Source of the DNA: Acanthococcus lagerstroemiae
Taxonomy: Eukaryota; Arthropoda; Insecta; Hemiptera; Eriococcidae
Assembly: GCA_031841125.1 (NCBI GenBank)
Contig: CM063112.1
Span: 59,325,722-59,389,721, forward strand
Direction of reading: 5' to 3'
DNA: 64,000 nucleotides
Shown here: positions 1-12,436 of the stretch, one piece after another
How the letters are laid out: each line of letters begins with the position of its first letter
Position numbering within the stretch: the stretch's first letter is position 1
The notes under the pieces: generated by a model
Seen by the model: the letters and a program-made list of their open reading frames with translations, nothing else
Database searches by the model: none
Told to the model about the DNA's origin: nothing
Made by a program: the position numbers and the translations under genes

Positions 1-99
1 TTTATAAAAGTTACTTAGTAGTCTTATGAAGCTTGAGTGAACTCCTTGTTTCGCCAAGGCCGTTCACACTTCGTCGTGGCAGATATGGTGTCAAATGCC

Positions 100-570
100 T
101 TAACAATATGGGTTATACGAGTAATAGAGTAATAAAAAATTGAATAGCTCATCAAATTGATAACATTTCCTTCAGAACGCCACATAATGGCGTCAAAGAT
201 GGCTCCCTTTTCTTGATATTTTACCACAGAGCCTTACTTACTGACAGAAATTTTTTTTTTCTTTAAATGATTTCTTTCTTGGGGTTATGACAACAAAAGT
301 GTTTAAATTTTACATTTGCCTGATTCCCTACTTCCCCACCTTTCCGTCCCCCGCATCATTTCCTCCTCCCACCTCCACTTACTCGATGTTACTCCTTTGA
401 AATTGTGTTTTTACGTGGCAATGAAGAGCGTATCGAGAGGAAGTACAGTGGATATCACCCCACACCCCCAGGAATTGTATGGCATTTCGCGTGTTACACA
501 ATGAGAGTTGAAATAATTTTAAAACCGACTAAAGCAACCTCGAAAACTTTATATCTGACGCCTATATAAT
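100..570. repeat. dispersed repeat, copy 1 (second copy 13190-13850)
   Basis: This stretch matches 13190-13850 in the same orientation over several hundred bases. The shared part runs from the block before 'catcaaattg' to 'gagttgaaataattttaaaacc'. The second copy carries roughly 190 extra bases after 'caggaatt'. Neither copy keeps a convincing reading frame. It is probably an old transposon of unknown class. Confidence 0.6.
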
Positions 571-821
571 AACTGACATTTTCATTTCTTTGCTTTGGCA
601 CATAAATGAAAAAAAACATTTCTTTTTGAGCGTTACTTTGGAGCATTACGGGAAAAAAGAAAGCTCAAAGAAAGTAAAATGCCCGTCTGGATAAGCCTTG
701 AACCATGTTATCAAGCACAGAATAGTCTCAAAAAGTTTCATCCAAGTTGGGGTTAGTTTTAAGCGAGTTTAAAAAAATTATAAGGTTAATCTTAAATGAG
801 TCCGGAACCGGCCCAGAGAAG

Positions 822-1037
822 CAGGTCCAGCGCTAGGCACGGGCAAAGCGGGCCTTAGTCCCGGGCGCCCAGTTTTTGGGGGCGGCATTTCATCAATCAT
901 CGTAGTATTATGGCCCATTAAAATAATAATAATAATAATAATAATAAATGTAAAAATAAATAGTCTCGTTTCTTTTGCCAGGGGCGGCAAATGTTCCTCC
1001 ATTGCCCGGGGCGACAAAATCTCTAGCCCCGAGCCGC
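822..1037. mobile_element. hAT-like MITE, 216 bp
   Basis: The block is flanked by the direct repeat AGAGAAG at 815-821 and 1038-1044. Its ends (CAGGTCCAGCGCTAGG and, inverted, GCGGCTCGGGGCTAGA) are similar but imperfect. The interior is G/C-rich around a (TAA)n tract. A 7-8 bp target duplication with short inverted ends suits a non-autonomous hAT element. Confidence 0.5.
922..948. repeat. (TAA)n microsatellite
   Basis: About nine uninterrupted TAA/AAT units lie inside the small hAT-like element. Confidence 0.85.
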
Positions 1038-2359
1038 AGAGAAGTCAAAGTACTAGAAAAATCTTGAAGAATCTTGAGCACATTTGGGAAAGCCATAAAG
1101 AATTTCAAACCCATTAGATCAGTTTGAAACAGCCTCGAATAAATGTGGAAGAATCTAACAATCTCAGTTAGGCCAGTAGCAGTCTTCATAGTTCAATAAC
1201 AGTCTTAAAGCGAGTTCAGGAGAGCCTCAAAAACAGTCTAAAACATGGCCGACAGCGTTTTAAGGAAGACTAGAGAAGTTTTAGATAAGTTCGGAAAAGC
1301 ATTAAAGAGTTTGAGAATCTAACCCGTGTGGATGAATCACAAAAAATCTGAAATGAGTGCAGAAGCTTCACAGTATAACATTTAAAGAATGTTTTAACGA
1401 GCATGAAATAATTTTTGAAGATATAAAAAAAAGTCTTTCAGTGTCTCATCTCGGGGCAGTCTTGAATGAATCTGGAAGAATGTTAGGGGCTCGTAAGCAG
1501 GGTTTGAAGATCCTCAAAGAATCTAAAACGTTGCTGCAAAACTCTGAAAGAAGTTAAAGAGTTTTACAAGCCTGCAAGCAGTGCTGTTGATCTCTATTTT
1601 TGTAGAGGAAGTGGAACGGGAGTCATTTTTGAGAGGTACCTAATATGGAGGAATTCGTACTCAGTAGCAATTCTTTCGGCAGGATATTTCTCTGTCGCTC
1701 AAGATCACATCACTACCTGAAAGAGTCTTGAAACTGTTGACCAAGCCTGGAAAAATCTGAAACAGTACATGAATCTTCCTCAACATTCAGCTCTTCGACA
1801 CCCCCCCCCCCTCTGCAACTAGAAAAAGACTCTATGCCAATCATTGCATGAGAGGCCTTTTTTGACGCTGAAGGACGCATGCCAGCGAGGAGAGAAGCTT
1901 GAGCATCCTTTCCTCTTCGTGGTATCACAATTTTCAAATTGTGAAGATGAACGTTGGGGGTGGAAGGAGGGGGAAATGTTTGGAACATTGATAATGGAAC
2001 TTGTTAGCATGAGATATTCTGATATGGAAATAACGTGTTTTTAATTTTATTAAAAATTATCGATAGGTTTCTTAATAATTTTAACAGAGATCATCAACAT
2101 TGTTCAAAAATTTTCCTTCTCGTTTCACCTCAACGTTCATTTCTAAAATACCTATTAAAGTTTTGATGCCACGAAGGAGAGGCGGTACTTACACTTGTCT
2201 CCCCATTGGCATTTATTTTTCAGTGACAAAAAAGGCCACTCATGTAATACTTGGCATAATGCCCTATTTTGTCTGGGGGGAGGGGGACTCTGAACTTTGA
2301 CACAGATGTTTCGTTCTTTTTTGGATACGAACATGGGTGGTTTTATCAAAAGGGCAAAT

Positions 2360-2540
2360 AAGCGACCTGGAGTTGGGGAGAGGCTCATGAGGGGGCTGAT
2401 AAGTATCAAAATAATGCTATGTACATATTTTCTTTTATGTGTATAATTTGTCAGTTCTTTTGGGTGTGGAAGATTTCAGATGAATTGGGGCCTAAGCTTC
2501 CAAACCTCCCTACTTGCGCATTTGGTGATGGTTTCCAGAC
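2360..2540. repeat. dispersed repeat with 'ggggctaagc..cgcctat' end
   Basis: It resembles 34780-34975, sharing 'gcgacctgg', a G-rich run, 'agtatcaaaa.aatgct', 'tataatttttcag' and 'tggggctaagctgccaa..tcctatttgcgc'. The tail recurs near 45880-45990. There is no reading frame, so it is probably an old non-autonomous element. Confidence 0.5.
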
Positions 2541-2859
2541 GGAGACGAAGAGACATTTCTGAGGGCTAAACCTCTAGAATTCGAGTAATCTGTGTTGAAA
2601 TGAGTATAGGAACGGTTTCATAATACATTAACTAGTTTTTTTTAGGGGGCGGGAAGTCCTTTTTATTTCTGCTACAAAGGCGAGTTTTTCCCTCTCCCAT
2701 AAATGTAAATACCCGAATATTAGATTATGTTGGTCACGAACTGAAACCAAATAACTGAAATCGGAATCCGAAATCTCTATGCTAGAGAAGGTGCCTCTAC
2801 TCAAGAGTAATCTGCCAAAATATTTCGGAAAATTAAGCCTTTTATTAGTTTTGTTCAAT

Positions 2860-3230
2860 ACTTACATTAGTTCCAACTGTCGAAATAGAAGGTGAGGAAG
2901 AACCAGACATTCTGTGGGATGAGGTTAGAGAGGCGGTCAAATCGTTGAAAAGTGGAAGGCACCTGGGTGTGACGGTATCGATGCGGAAATGCTTCAAACG
3001 TTAGCGCTGTGGGAAATTTGTAACGAAGTGTGGCGCCGCAGGAAATGACCTTCTGAATGGTGCAACTCAATTCTGATCCCGTTGCACAAGAAGGGAGACG
3101 CAAAAGATTGTGCTAACTACCTCACAATAGCACAGATACCGCATATGCTAGCAAAGTGCTGCTGAGAATCATTAACAACAGGCTCAAGTCATTTCTCCTG
3201 CAGCAAATCTCTCCTACATATTCCGTTCAA
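2860..3230 (+). mobile_element. RTE-like LINE fragment (start of the reverse transcriptase)
   Basis: Translated with frameshifts, this gives a typical non-LTR entry to the RT domain: a region like EVREAVKSLKSG followed by APGxDGIDAEML-like sequence, then an 'ILIPLHKKGDAKDCANY' block equivalent to the conserved 'KKGD...NYR' motif. Stops and frameshifts break it. The piece ends abruptly near 'cagcaaatc', so it is a dead fragment. Confidence 0.7.
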
Positions 3231-3239
3231 AAATGATCC

Positions 3240-4190
3240 AAGAATTCAGAAAGAGCTGACTAGGGGGGGGGGGGTAGCACAACATTTTTACACATGCCGT
3301 AAAAAAATCGATCCAAGAACTGAGACAGAATTGAGGGGGAAGGGGCAAGTATAATTAAACTTTTACACAATCCACTAAAAAAAGGTTCCAAGAAAACTCA
3401 GAAAGAGCTGACGGGGGAGGACAAACATAATTAAATTTGTATTAAGGACACAATAAATAAATTTTAGTCTTAATAAAATATATTCTGAAAATTGTAACCA
3501 ACTAGCTCGTTCAGGCGCCATAGTTTCAAAGAAGCAAACAATAGACAGATAGACAGACAAACACAGATGGATAAATCGACAAACATACGAACTACCTAAT
3601 TAACAAAAATAAAATAACAAACGACTTTTTAAAGGTACAGAATTTTAATTTCATACCTGTTTTCGTGTTTTAGATGAAATTCCTTGTTCGGAAGGAAAAC
3701 CCGTTTTGATGACATTAAATATACGAGTATATAAAAGGTACTTTCTGTTCATTCGTTTAATGCGAAGTTGTTTTTTGTGAAATCAAACTGAATGTATTAT
3801 TTATGATCCTACAGCTACTATTTGGCGATTAAAACCTTAGAACTTGCGAGCACTTTTTGACCTTGATTATTTGCTTTACTGACTTTCCTTAAGCATATAA
3901 TCATGTCGCCTGGGATTGTAAATATGTGTTGGGATAAAACGCTTTCAATATTCTCATTTTACACTAATTTTTCCAGCATTGTGAACCTATGAGGGCACTA
4001 ACTGAAATTTTGCGTACTTCAAGTGCTCACTATTTTCTGAGATCATTATCTCAGGACATGGGCTTTCCATTCTTTAAATTTGTTTTTTATCTTCTTAATT
4101 GTTTATTTTTCACGAGAGTGCGATTCGCACAAACAAAAAACAGACACGTGAGCAGGTAATCGTCAAGACAGACAAAAAAAGAATAAGGTA
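3240..4190. other. no gene recognised
   Basis: The stretch holds two short related blocks at about 3240-3300 and 3300-3420 ('gatccaag.aactcagaaagagctgac.ggggg'), then AT-rich DNA with no convincing coding frame. Confidence 0.5.
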
Positions 4191-4549
4191 GATGTAGAAA
4201 ACACGTCTGAACGATTCTTAATGAATTATTACGAAGTCCTGAGCACTAGTCTGAAATATTATAAAGATCTTAGAGATTCTCAAACTGATTTGGGTAAGTT
4301 CTAAAAGAGTTTTGGCCAAATCTGATGTGTCCAGAAAAGTACTAAAGAACAAAGAATATAGACATTTTGAGTTTAGGAAAGCAGTAAGTAAGTCTAGAAA
4401 ACCTTCAATCCTTCTGAATGAGTCTTTTTTTCATTTAACAGTTTGGCATGTTTTTAAATTGACACGAATTTTGGGGCTAAGGCCCTTGCTAATTATGTAA
4501 TATACAGAGGGTACAAATTTTTATTTTATTTTAATCGCGACGCATTGCG

Positions 4550-5460
4550 TCACGATCAGTGGCCTCCGCCTCTTTCCTCATCTCCCCGTTTTCACATGCC
4601 GCCTAACTTTGGGCATATGCCTCCCCTCTCTTTTTCCATTTGGCCCCATCATGGGTACTTCTTCTCCACTTCGGTCTCTGATATTTGTCCAATGGGTCTC
4701 CTCCTTCCTCTCCTCAAATTTCTTGAGGTCCATCCCTCCACTTTTTTCTCAGCTCTCATTTCCCCTTCTTCGAATATGGCCAGTATATAGCACCACTTGA
4801 GACCTTTGACCGTCTTTTCCATATCGTGCAGCTTCGTTTTTGACCGCGGATTTCCGAAATTTTAACCTCGTCTTCACTTTTAATATTTAGAATGCTTCGC
4901 TCCATAGCATACTGGGTTCTCCTATGGTGATTTATGTTTCCTTTTTGGTTAGGGCCCAAGTTTGTGCGCCATATACCATTGTAGCTTGCACACTACCTTC
5001 CCATGCCTTCGCCTCAAGTCCCATAGAAAGTGCACTTTTGAAAATGCATTTTAGTCCCCAGTAGTTATTCCAGCCATTCCTGATTCTATTTGATAGCTCT
5101 TTCTCTCTGGCTTTTTCAAAATATATTATTTGCCCCAGATATTTAGTCTTTCTTTCCCACTCCATCCTTTCCCCTGCAATTATTACAGGTTAGTTCCTAG
5201 CATTTGAAAGTTATTTTTTGTTTTCTCCTCTAAACCAGCTTGTTTGCATGCTACAAAATGAACTCTTCCACCATTTCCATCAGGTCACTTATACGATGGC
5301 GTTAACCATTTTTCTCGAGAACCTCTTGGTTTCCATATTGAAAATTAAAATTTTAACAAATTTTTCTCGTTTTATTCCTTTCTGTCGTCCAGGAATAGCT
5401 ACACTGATACTGATAACAATAGCATTAAATTCCTCCTTGAAAATACTTTTATAGAATCAT
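4550..5460 (-). mobile_element. RTE-like LINE fragment (3' part of the reverse transcriptase ORF)
   Basis: Minus-strand frames read as the end of a non-LTR polyprotein. From 5' to 3' they show a thumb-like block (VEEF..), the KYLGQIIYFE motif (KYLG type), WKS/YWGLK-like sequence, MVYGAQTWALTKK (the YG.QTW motif), and a tail around 4760-4960 with MERSILNIK. Frames are broken, so it is inactive. Confidence 0.75.
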
Positions 5461-5711
5461 ATTATGTTCTCATGCAGAGGCGTCGCTGGTAAATTTTTTG
5501 GGAGAGTAGTTTTTTCAGTAGTGTTGACCTACATTCATCGACGTTGGTGGATTCTTTTGGGGGAGGGGTGAAGTATGTTGTATCAAAGTGTCTAGCAATC
5601 ATTTAAGTCATTTATTTTCAATCGTGGTCATTTAAAAAAGGAAGAATCAGCAAATTATTCCCTGAAAGAGGAAAGAAAGAATTTAGAATTGGAAAATTCT
5701 ATTATAATGAC

Positions 5712-6318
5712 CAGGGCTGCAATTTTTATGCGCATGTATATTTTTATCTATGGCGTATAGGTGCCAGTTTCAAAAAATCTTCATGAATCACAGAATTCTG
5801 AGTCAAATGAGCAGCACTTCATCCTGTATATTTTGCATATTTTGCACCAATTCTGCTTATTTTTCAATATTTTCCCCCAAAAAGTTATTTTTTTAGTTCT
5901 GAGAATGATGTCTGACTCAAAAGAAAAATTGAGAAGACTTTTAATGCTTAATGAATCAGTAGAACAGCCTTTAGAAAAATATGTTCTGTTGTACGTGAGA
6001 TAACTTTCTCTTGTCCACATTACATTCATCAATCATCAAGAAATTACGAATAGGTGCATTATCTCCTGGGTGCATCTCCTATTAAAAGAAGATTGTAGTC
6101 TTAAGGAGATACTTTGCTGGATCATTTAAAAATATGATAAAAATTGCCTCAGCGTATCCAACTTAATTTTTTCTTTGAAATGATATACCTGTATTGTATT
6201 TCCATATTTATGCATATTTTACAATTTTGGCGCATATTTTCAGCATATTTAGACTGAATTCCGTGCATAAAATATATGCATATTTCGCTACTTTTTGGGC
6301 ATAAAAATTTCAGCCCTG
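5712..6318. mobile_element. hAT MITE, 607 bp, with perfect 8-bp target duplication
   Basis: The ends are inverted copies: CAGGGCTGCAATTTTTATGC on the left and, reverse-complemented, CAGGGCTGAAATTTTTATGC on the right (19 of 20 match). Both sides carry the exact 8-bp duplication ATAATGAC (5704-5711 and 6319-6326). TIRs starting CAGGG with an 8-bp duplication are diagnostic for the hAT superfamily. There is no transposase, so it is non-autonomous. Confidence 0.9.
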
Positions 6319-6633
6319 ATAATGACGATAAATCGAAACATCAGCTTACAAGAGTCTTCGCATGTATGACATGCTCATGTGAGTCGTGTGAGACGCGATC
6401 ATCATATGCGTATTAAGGTAGGTGAGCTCAATAAAACCCTAATTTAAGGTCTTGGCTCTCCAGACTTTCATGTTTTTCCTTGTTTGTGTTATAGTCGTCG
6501 ACTGCAATATTTAAGAATAGGCTATCTTGAAATTTTTTGATTCTGTTCTACGTTCCTCAGGTCTTCTAATAAAAATTCCCCCATTTTCAAAACTTGATAA
6601 AGCCAGCGCACCAAAGAAGGCTGGGCCTATAAC

Positions 6634-6780
6634 CTAATAAGACCCAACCTAATACCTAATAAGCCTGACCCGAAATTCGGTAAGTAAACAGTTAAAAGCA
6701 TGGTTCAAATAGAAATTTGTGAGTAAGTTATATTAACTGAAATGATAATTAATTGATCTTTCCAGGTTGGGTCTTATTAG
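6634..6780. repeat. 17-bp perfect inverted repeat pair
   Basis: CTAATAAGACCCAACCT at 6634-6650 is perfectly inverted at 6764-6780. The outer TSD is unclear. It could be a small MITE. Confidence 0.5.
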
Positions 6781-6799
6781 ATTGCATAACACAATTTTT

Positions 6800-8680
6800 C
6801 GTGAGTATCGCATACCTCAGTTCCGAATTGCTCAAATTTCACTTTTCTGGCGTCGATCGTTAACCAACTACCACTACATCTATCCAATGTTTGATTTCTG
6901 GATAAATTCCATTTGGCTCACATAATACTCGTAAATCCTCCAAAAGTTATTCAAAAAACATATCGGAGCACTTTTTACGTTATTGGAAAATCATCAATCG
7001 GCATATCTCGCACCAGTGGACTAATGTTTTGATTTAAAAAATTGGACAGTGTTGCCATATCATGAAGGAACAACTTTGCTGTACGTTTTAATGCAGTCTA
7101 AAGCATAGCAGTCAAGATCGGTATATTGGACCTTATATTGGGTATCCGGGCCTTATCGAGCTCATCTGCCTTATGCAATAAAATTAGGTCCCCCCCCCCC
7201 TCTGAAAATGTAGTATTATAGACGAAGAAGTATATTTAGCTTTAGTTTATTATTTTAGCGCATTCATAGCAAATGGGGGGAAGGGAAGGTCATTTATTTT
7301 CAGATTTCGATTTTGTTAGAGACCCTGTGTATATGTGCTGTATTGCGAATTAAGTGTGTGGTACGGTACTACTAATTGCGGTATCACATGCCACTAATTC
7401 GTTTACAAATTTTTTATAACTACAAGTATAAATATAATTATTGGCTTTTGCATTGGGGGAAGTAATTTTGATCATTTCCACCCCTCTCCCCCATAAAAAA
7501 TTGGGGAATATCCCCCCCACACCCCCTACCGGCGATGCCCATGTTTTCAGGTCATTGTTTTTTTTACAAAATCTCAAATTGTCGTGTAGTGTTAACACAG
7601 GCATTAAATTGCTCTTGAAAATACTTATAGAATCATAATATGTTCTCATGTCATTGTTTTTTTTTTTTTTTTTTTGTTTTTTTTTACAAAATCTCAAGTT
7701 GTTGTGTAGTGTCATTCATACTTCACATGTGGTGAGAGGTCTTTTATTATATGAAAACGTCGCAGAGAAGAGACCTCTCAACAACTGCTGAATACGAAAA
7801 AATTTGTGTATTCATCTAGACTGGTGATCTGATCTCTCAACGGCTATGAAAATTCATACATTCAAACTATTGCTTTTGCAAGGTTTTCTTCTCTTGACGA
7901 GGTTTTGCAGCTAAATGTGATGAAATTCCGATCCGTCTTGCTTTTTTATCTAAATTTCTGTTCATTTGACATGGGTTTTTCCATGGGCCTCTCTAAGGTG
8001 GTTGTAGTCACAGGACCTTGATGGATGAGTAGTGATACAGCGCTCTAGGTTGCTAGTAGGTCCCATACTTACCGTTACTGAAACCTGCAGAAGTTTACGA
8101 TAGGAAATAGCTTCAACTTGTATTGCATTCAATCAGAGGGTCTTAATTCATTTGCAGTTTATCACTCCGTGTTCGTGTTATTCAGGTAAAAAGTCTGGCG
8201 TTCTCAAAAATTCAACTGGATAATTAGAAGAAATACTGAACATATTTTCCAAAAACTGAAATTTTAGGGCTTTTGGAGATGATACTGGACTGAAAATGTG
8301 CTCTATGGTACATAAATGAGTACGAAAAAATATCTAAGCATACTGAGATCGCATTAAATCAGATATATGTGTAATAATAAGGTACTATGAGCTCGTTTTG
8401 GAAATTTCAGATTTCCGAAGGGAGATAGTTAGGTACAACCACCAAATTTTGACATTAATGTGAAGTTTTATGTAGCATACTTCCGAGAAGTCCAAGTCGA
8501 AAAAATTAGGGGTTTAGAGGGGGTAAAATTTTGTGCCCCCTTCCTAATTAGGGACTGACATTTTTTCAGCCTGAAACCTTCCTTAATTCTATACGAACAC
8601 ATCCGGAAAGCAGGAAAACCCAATAGCTTTCACGGTTCACCCGCAAACTTAAAAAAAAAAAAACAAAAAAAAAAAACACC
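6800..8680. other. no gene recognised; low-complexity and duplicated blocks
   Basis: A block 'tcattgttttttttacaaaatctcaa.ttg.tgtgtagtgt' occurs twice (about 7552-7594 and 7651-7712). The segment between resembles 5420-5470. Poly-T and poly-C runs are common. No coding region was recognised. Confidence 0.5.
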
Positions 8681-8686
8681 TTTATT
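8681..8686 (-). promoter_or_regulatory. candidate poly(A) signal AATAAA for the desaturase
   Basis: AATAAA on the minus strand lies about 85 bases past the desaturase stop codon. This supports the stop at 8771 as the true end of that gene. Confidence 0.5.
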
Positions 8687-8770
8687 AAAGACTGTACATT
8701 CATCAGTGACTTCGACTCGACTAAATACACGCTGTTAATTAGTTAATTATTGCTGTTTTCCGTTTGTTCT

Positions 8771-11700
8771 TCAGGTACTTACTTCCGATACATGACTGCT
8801 ATCTCCGTACTTCTGAATGTAGGTTTTTACGAGCTTGTCCGATGGTTTTTTTAAATCATACGCCCAACCTATCTTTGTGAAGAAATTTAGTAAAGCGGCC
8901 GTAGTATTCAGATAACCACCCCCGAATTCGGATGCTCTATAGTCCCACGGAAACGAGTGATGGTAATTGTGCCAACCCTCTCCGTAAGATAGGAAAGACA
9001 CGTAGGCGTTGTTTCTGGATTGGATGCGTCTGCAAAATATCAAATTCATCGAAAAGTTTGATTTTTTATGCATCGATGTAGCCCGGTCGATAGTGTCCAG
9101 AATCCTACACTTTGCGAACAGAAGGATTTCTTTGGCACGAATGATCAGTTGACTCCCCTTTTCAATTCCAGACGTGGCACACCGCTAACAGAGAGAGCAG
9201 GTTGGAACATCTAAATCTTGTTGTTTTTTTCTTCTCGAATGCATGTACCAAATCTTTTTCAAAAATAGCTCAGTGCATAAATGGTCCTCCAGAAATCTTA
9301 CATTGGAGATACTATACTTCATCAAAATGGCGTCCTTTTCTAGCTTCATTTCTTAGGTACAATACGAGTATGTTTTATTAGTGCTGTTGTTATATTCCCT
9401 AGTCTCTCGACGACTAGTTTGCCCTTCTTCACTTTTTCTCTCCTTTGCTAATCTTCTCATTTTTGAGAAGAATTTACACTTTTTGTATCCTTCATTATCT
9501 GCTCCTCATAGCTTATTGCCTTCATTTTCATTTTTCTTTCCCTCAACCATGCCTTATATTACGACCTATCAGTATAACTTTTCTCTTTACGAATATATTC
9601 CAAATTTCTCTTTTCCTTCTTATTCACCTCAATACTTCCTCATTCCTGATGTATTCCCGTATACGTTCGAAGAAATCTCAGTCTTACTTTTAAATCTATT
9701 TGTCCTAATATTATGTCTCATTTTTGAAAACAAGTTCTCTTAGTTTGTTTCATTCTTCTCTTTATTTTTGTTTTACTCCTTGCATCAGACTACCTAACTA
9801 TTTAAATTCCCTTATTTTCTTCATTTTTTCACCTCCTATTTTTATATCTCTTGAATTTTATGAGTCATTGAAGGGTGAAAACCAGGTCGGAAAATACATT
9901 TTTTTTTTTTTTTTTGAGAGAGAGAGAGAGAAAATGGTAGAAGAAGATGATGAGAGAATGCAAGAGAGAAGATAGGATAGAGAAAGAGAGAGAGGCAAAA
10001 ATGGTTAAATTCCAAACTGACTGAAATCATGCAAATTTCCCATGTATCAATATTTGTTTGTATTAGCCAAAAAAAAAAAAAAAACTTTGAGTTTTTAATT
10101 ATATCCAACTGACTGAATCAAAATCCAAGTATCAAAATGGTTTGTGTTACAAATAAACAGAAACTTGGCTCTTGGATTACCAACTTGATCATTACTAATT
10201 TCCTTTCGTGGAGGCTTGGGGGCTGGTTGCCTTCCGTGCCCTTGTCCCATTTTCGTCCCTGCTAAGTGGTATTCAGTTTGAACAGTTGGTTGTGTGCCTG
10301 TTTTACAAGTTGTTTCTGCTTACATGGTTTGTTTTGTCAGTACAGAGTTCAAACTATTGTACTAGTGTTTTAATATATATTTGTATGAATCAGCGCTTTA
10401 TAGTTTTTATACAACCATGTGCAAGTTTGACAGTCAATCCGGGTCTTGAACGTTTGTGCCAAAGGGATTCTTTTTTTCATAAAGTGCCACGGCCTTTTTC
10501 TGGTCACTAATGACTGGACTAACAGCAGACTGAAGGAAATATCTGTACCCACTTATCGTACGGACGTTGACCCCACATATGGGCGAAACTATTCACACTG
10601 AAACTGAGGTGAAGCAGAATCACATGGTGGATTACGGCTAGCGAAAATGAGTACAACCACGACTCTTGCCACAGGTACACCGGTATTAATGTAGGTAATA
10701 AATAGCAGAAAAATGCTACAAACGGTAAGAAATATCTGAAAAAGAAGTTCAAGGTGAAAAGGTGTAAGCACATTAAAGCAGCTATGAATAACTGGCTTCG
10801 TGAACAGGGATTACAGTCCATTCTTCTAAAAAGATGATTTGTGCTCTCTCAAGATTTTGAAAGTTGATAGGAAGTCCATCGAAGGTTTTCTACTGCTTAC
10901 CCGTTTACTTGCAAATTCTTTCTGATGAACTAAATTATATAAAGGACTGCAAATATGGATTCCACTTTTGTTTTGAAGAATTCTTCAGTACTTAAGAGGT
11001 CAATTTCCCCCCGTTTTTTGGTAATTAGATAGAGAAAATATGCGAATCTCATATCTTTATAATTATATTGCAAAAATTATTAGTAGCGTCACAATTTAGA
11101 CGATCGTGAAAGAAAGTCGGGATCAACTAGCAAAAAAAAAAAAAAAAAAAAAAAAATGTGCAAGTAGTTTGGATCCCTCTAATAAACTTCAAAAAATAGC
11201 AAGGAAAAAGAACGGTCGGTAATCAATTCAGTTAGTGAAAAATAGATTCAACTAACAAACAAAATTGACTATTAAAAAATAGTAAAACGTAAAACCATTA
11301 TTCCTTCGTGACATGTATAAAATAATATGAATTTCAATTAGAAGACAGTTTTAAGCAAAATACCTGAATCTTTTTCTCCGATATGTAGGGGGTTCAAATT
11401 ACCCGCATATGGAAACCTAATTAAATTTAATCACAATTCTGCGAATACTTTGAAGGGTAGGTGTGAAATAAATTTAACGAATTTCCGCTCGAGAATGCTC
11501 GATACAAGTCGAGATTCAAGGGGGTCCAAATTACCTGCAAGGGTCCAAATTTGAACCACTTTCCCCATAGATCAAATTTCCAAAACTTCTTGCGAATCGA
11601 TTGTTTCGTGTAGGAACTTAAATCAAGCGAGGGTTTCCTCATTCCCCAATAATTACAGAAATGTACCTGTCAAAAAATCTCAGTAACGGATCATTCATAA

Positions 11701-12436
11701 TATCACTTATATCGATTTCCGGTCTCTGACGAGTCACCTCCGGATGTTCCTCTTGTAGTAACCATCCGGCATGGGAGAAGTAGAAACCACGTTTCGAATT
11801 ATGCGGATCTGCATCCGTATCACTGTATTTATGATGCAGTCTGTGATTGTGTACCCAGTGGTATACAGGGTGCTGAAATTTACAACATTTTACTATCAAT
11901 AAGCAAATACGAGTAGCTCATCATTCTGGAAGTGAGAGAAGCGCCAGTACTTGTCCAGCTGAATAGTAGCCAATGAGTAGGAACATCCGCAGAGGAAGTT
12001 TAGCTTTGAACGACTTATGTGACCATAATCGATGGGCTCCTCCGGTAATACCATACGCCCCAAAACAGGTATACAGGTACACTGAAGGGATGAACCAAAA
12101 TTTCGAATTAATGATCGAATGAAAAAGTGCTGACTTTTCTGTAATTCAGATTCTCTAACGTCCAACAACGTAATTAAATTATAATTCATCGACAAATGTC
12201 TTCTTCGAGAAGCTAGCGAACTTACACCACAGCAAATTGATTATAGTTACTCGGGATACAACAACATAAATGGCAACTGGAGCCACGGCGTGAATCAAAA
12301 TCATCATAAAAGCTATGAAATGAAAATATGGTCGTTTTTTCTTAAAGTCATTTCCGAATTTTTCATTTCGCGAGTCTCGAATGGCGACTTCGCCATCTTG
12401 GCTCGTTGCTGGTGGCGGGGTGTGATTGGTCAGCAT
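8771..12436 (-). CDS. acyl-CoA delta-desaturase (membrane fatty-acyl desaturase), 5 coding exons
   Basis: An ER membrane di-iron enzyme that puts a double bond into fatty acyl-CoA using O2, cytochrome b5 and NADH. Coding exons are 12436-12226, 12081-11951, 11872-11667, 10735-10553 and 9029-8771. Phases agree at every junction and give 329 aa, usual for the family. All three histidine boxes are present: HRLWSH (exon 2), HRLHH (exon 3) and HNYHH within GEGWHNYHH (exon 5). Exon 1 carries a hydrophobic segment (FIAFMMILIHAVAP) and exon 4 two more (FLPFVAFFCYLLPTLIPVYLW and the next helix). The position after PYDK, where insect enzymes often show NPVE- or KPSE-type signatures, reads RIQSRNN, so regiospecificity cannot be named. 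The ATG at 12436 lies one base after an acceptor (cttcag), so a 5' exon exists upstream, either untranslated or coding. Introns contain pyrimidine-rich and GA-rich DNA. Confidence 0.93.
9380..10150. repeat. low-complexity intron DNA with GA microsatellite
   Basis: Within the last desaturase intron, about 9380-9870 is strongly T/C-rich on the plus strand. A poly-T run follows at about 9900, then (GA)n around 9916-9935, with more GA-rich DNA to about 9995. The block 10020-10265 resembles parts of 15530-15800 and the hAT-like MITE at 59860-60235. Open frames here are composition artefacts. Confidence 0.6.

Larger units (their letters stand above)
680..1800. repeat. degenerate minisatellite-like tract of 'agtcttgaa / gagttt' words
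   Basis: Short words such as 'aatcttgaa', 'gagttt', 'agcctcaaa' and 'agtctaaaa' recur every few tens of bases without exact periodicity. Similar tracts occur at about 4190-4500, 28490-28870 and 29690-29860, so this is a dispersed family. No coding potential was seen. Confidence 0.4.

Noticed and set aside
9381..9743. 120-codon hydrophobic plus-strand frame
   Set aside because: It lies in a T/C-rich intron of the desaturase. The F/L/S content reflects composition and no motif is recognised.
8771..12436. Bacterial origin or contamination of the desaturase region
   Set aside because: The gene has four introns with GT..AG borders and consistent phases, and the flanks share repeats with the rest of the window.
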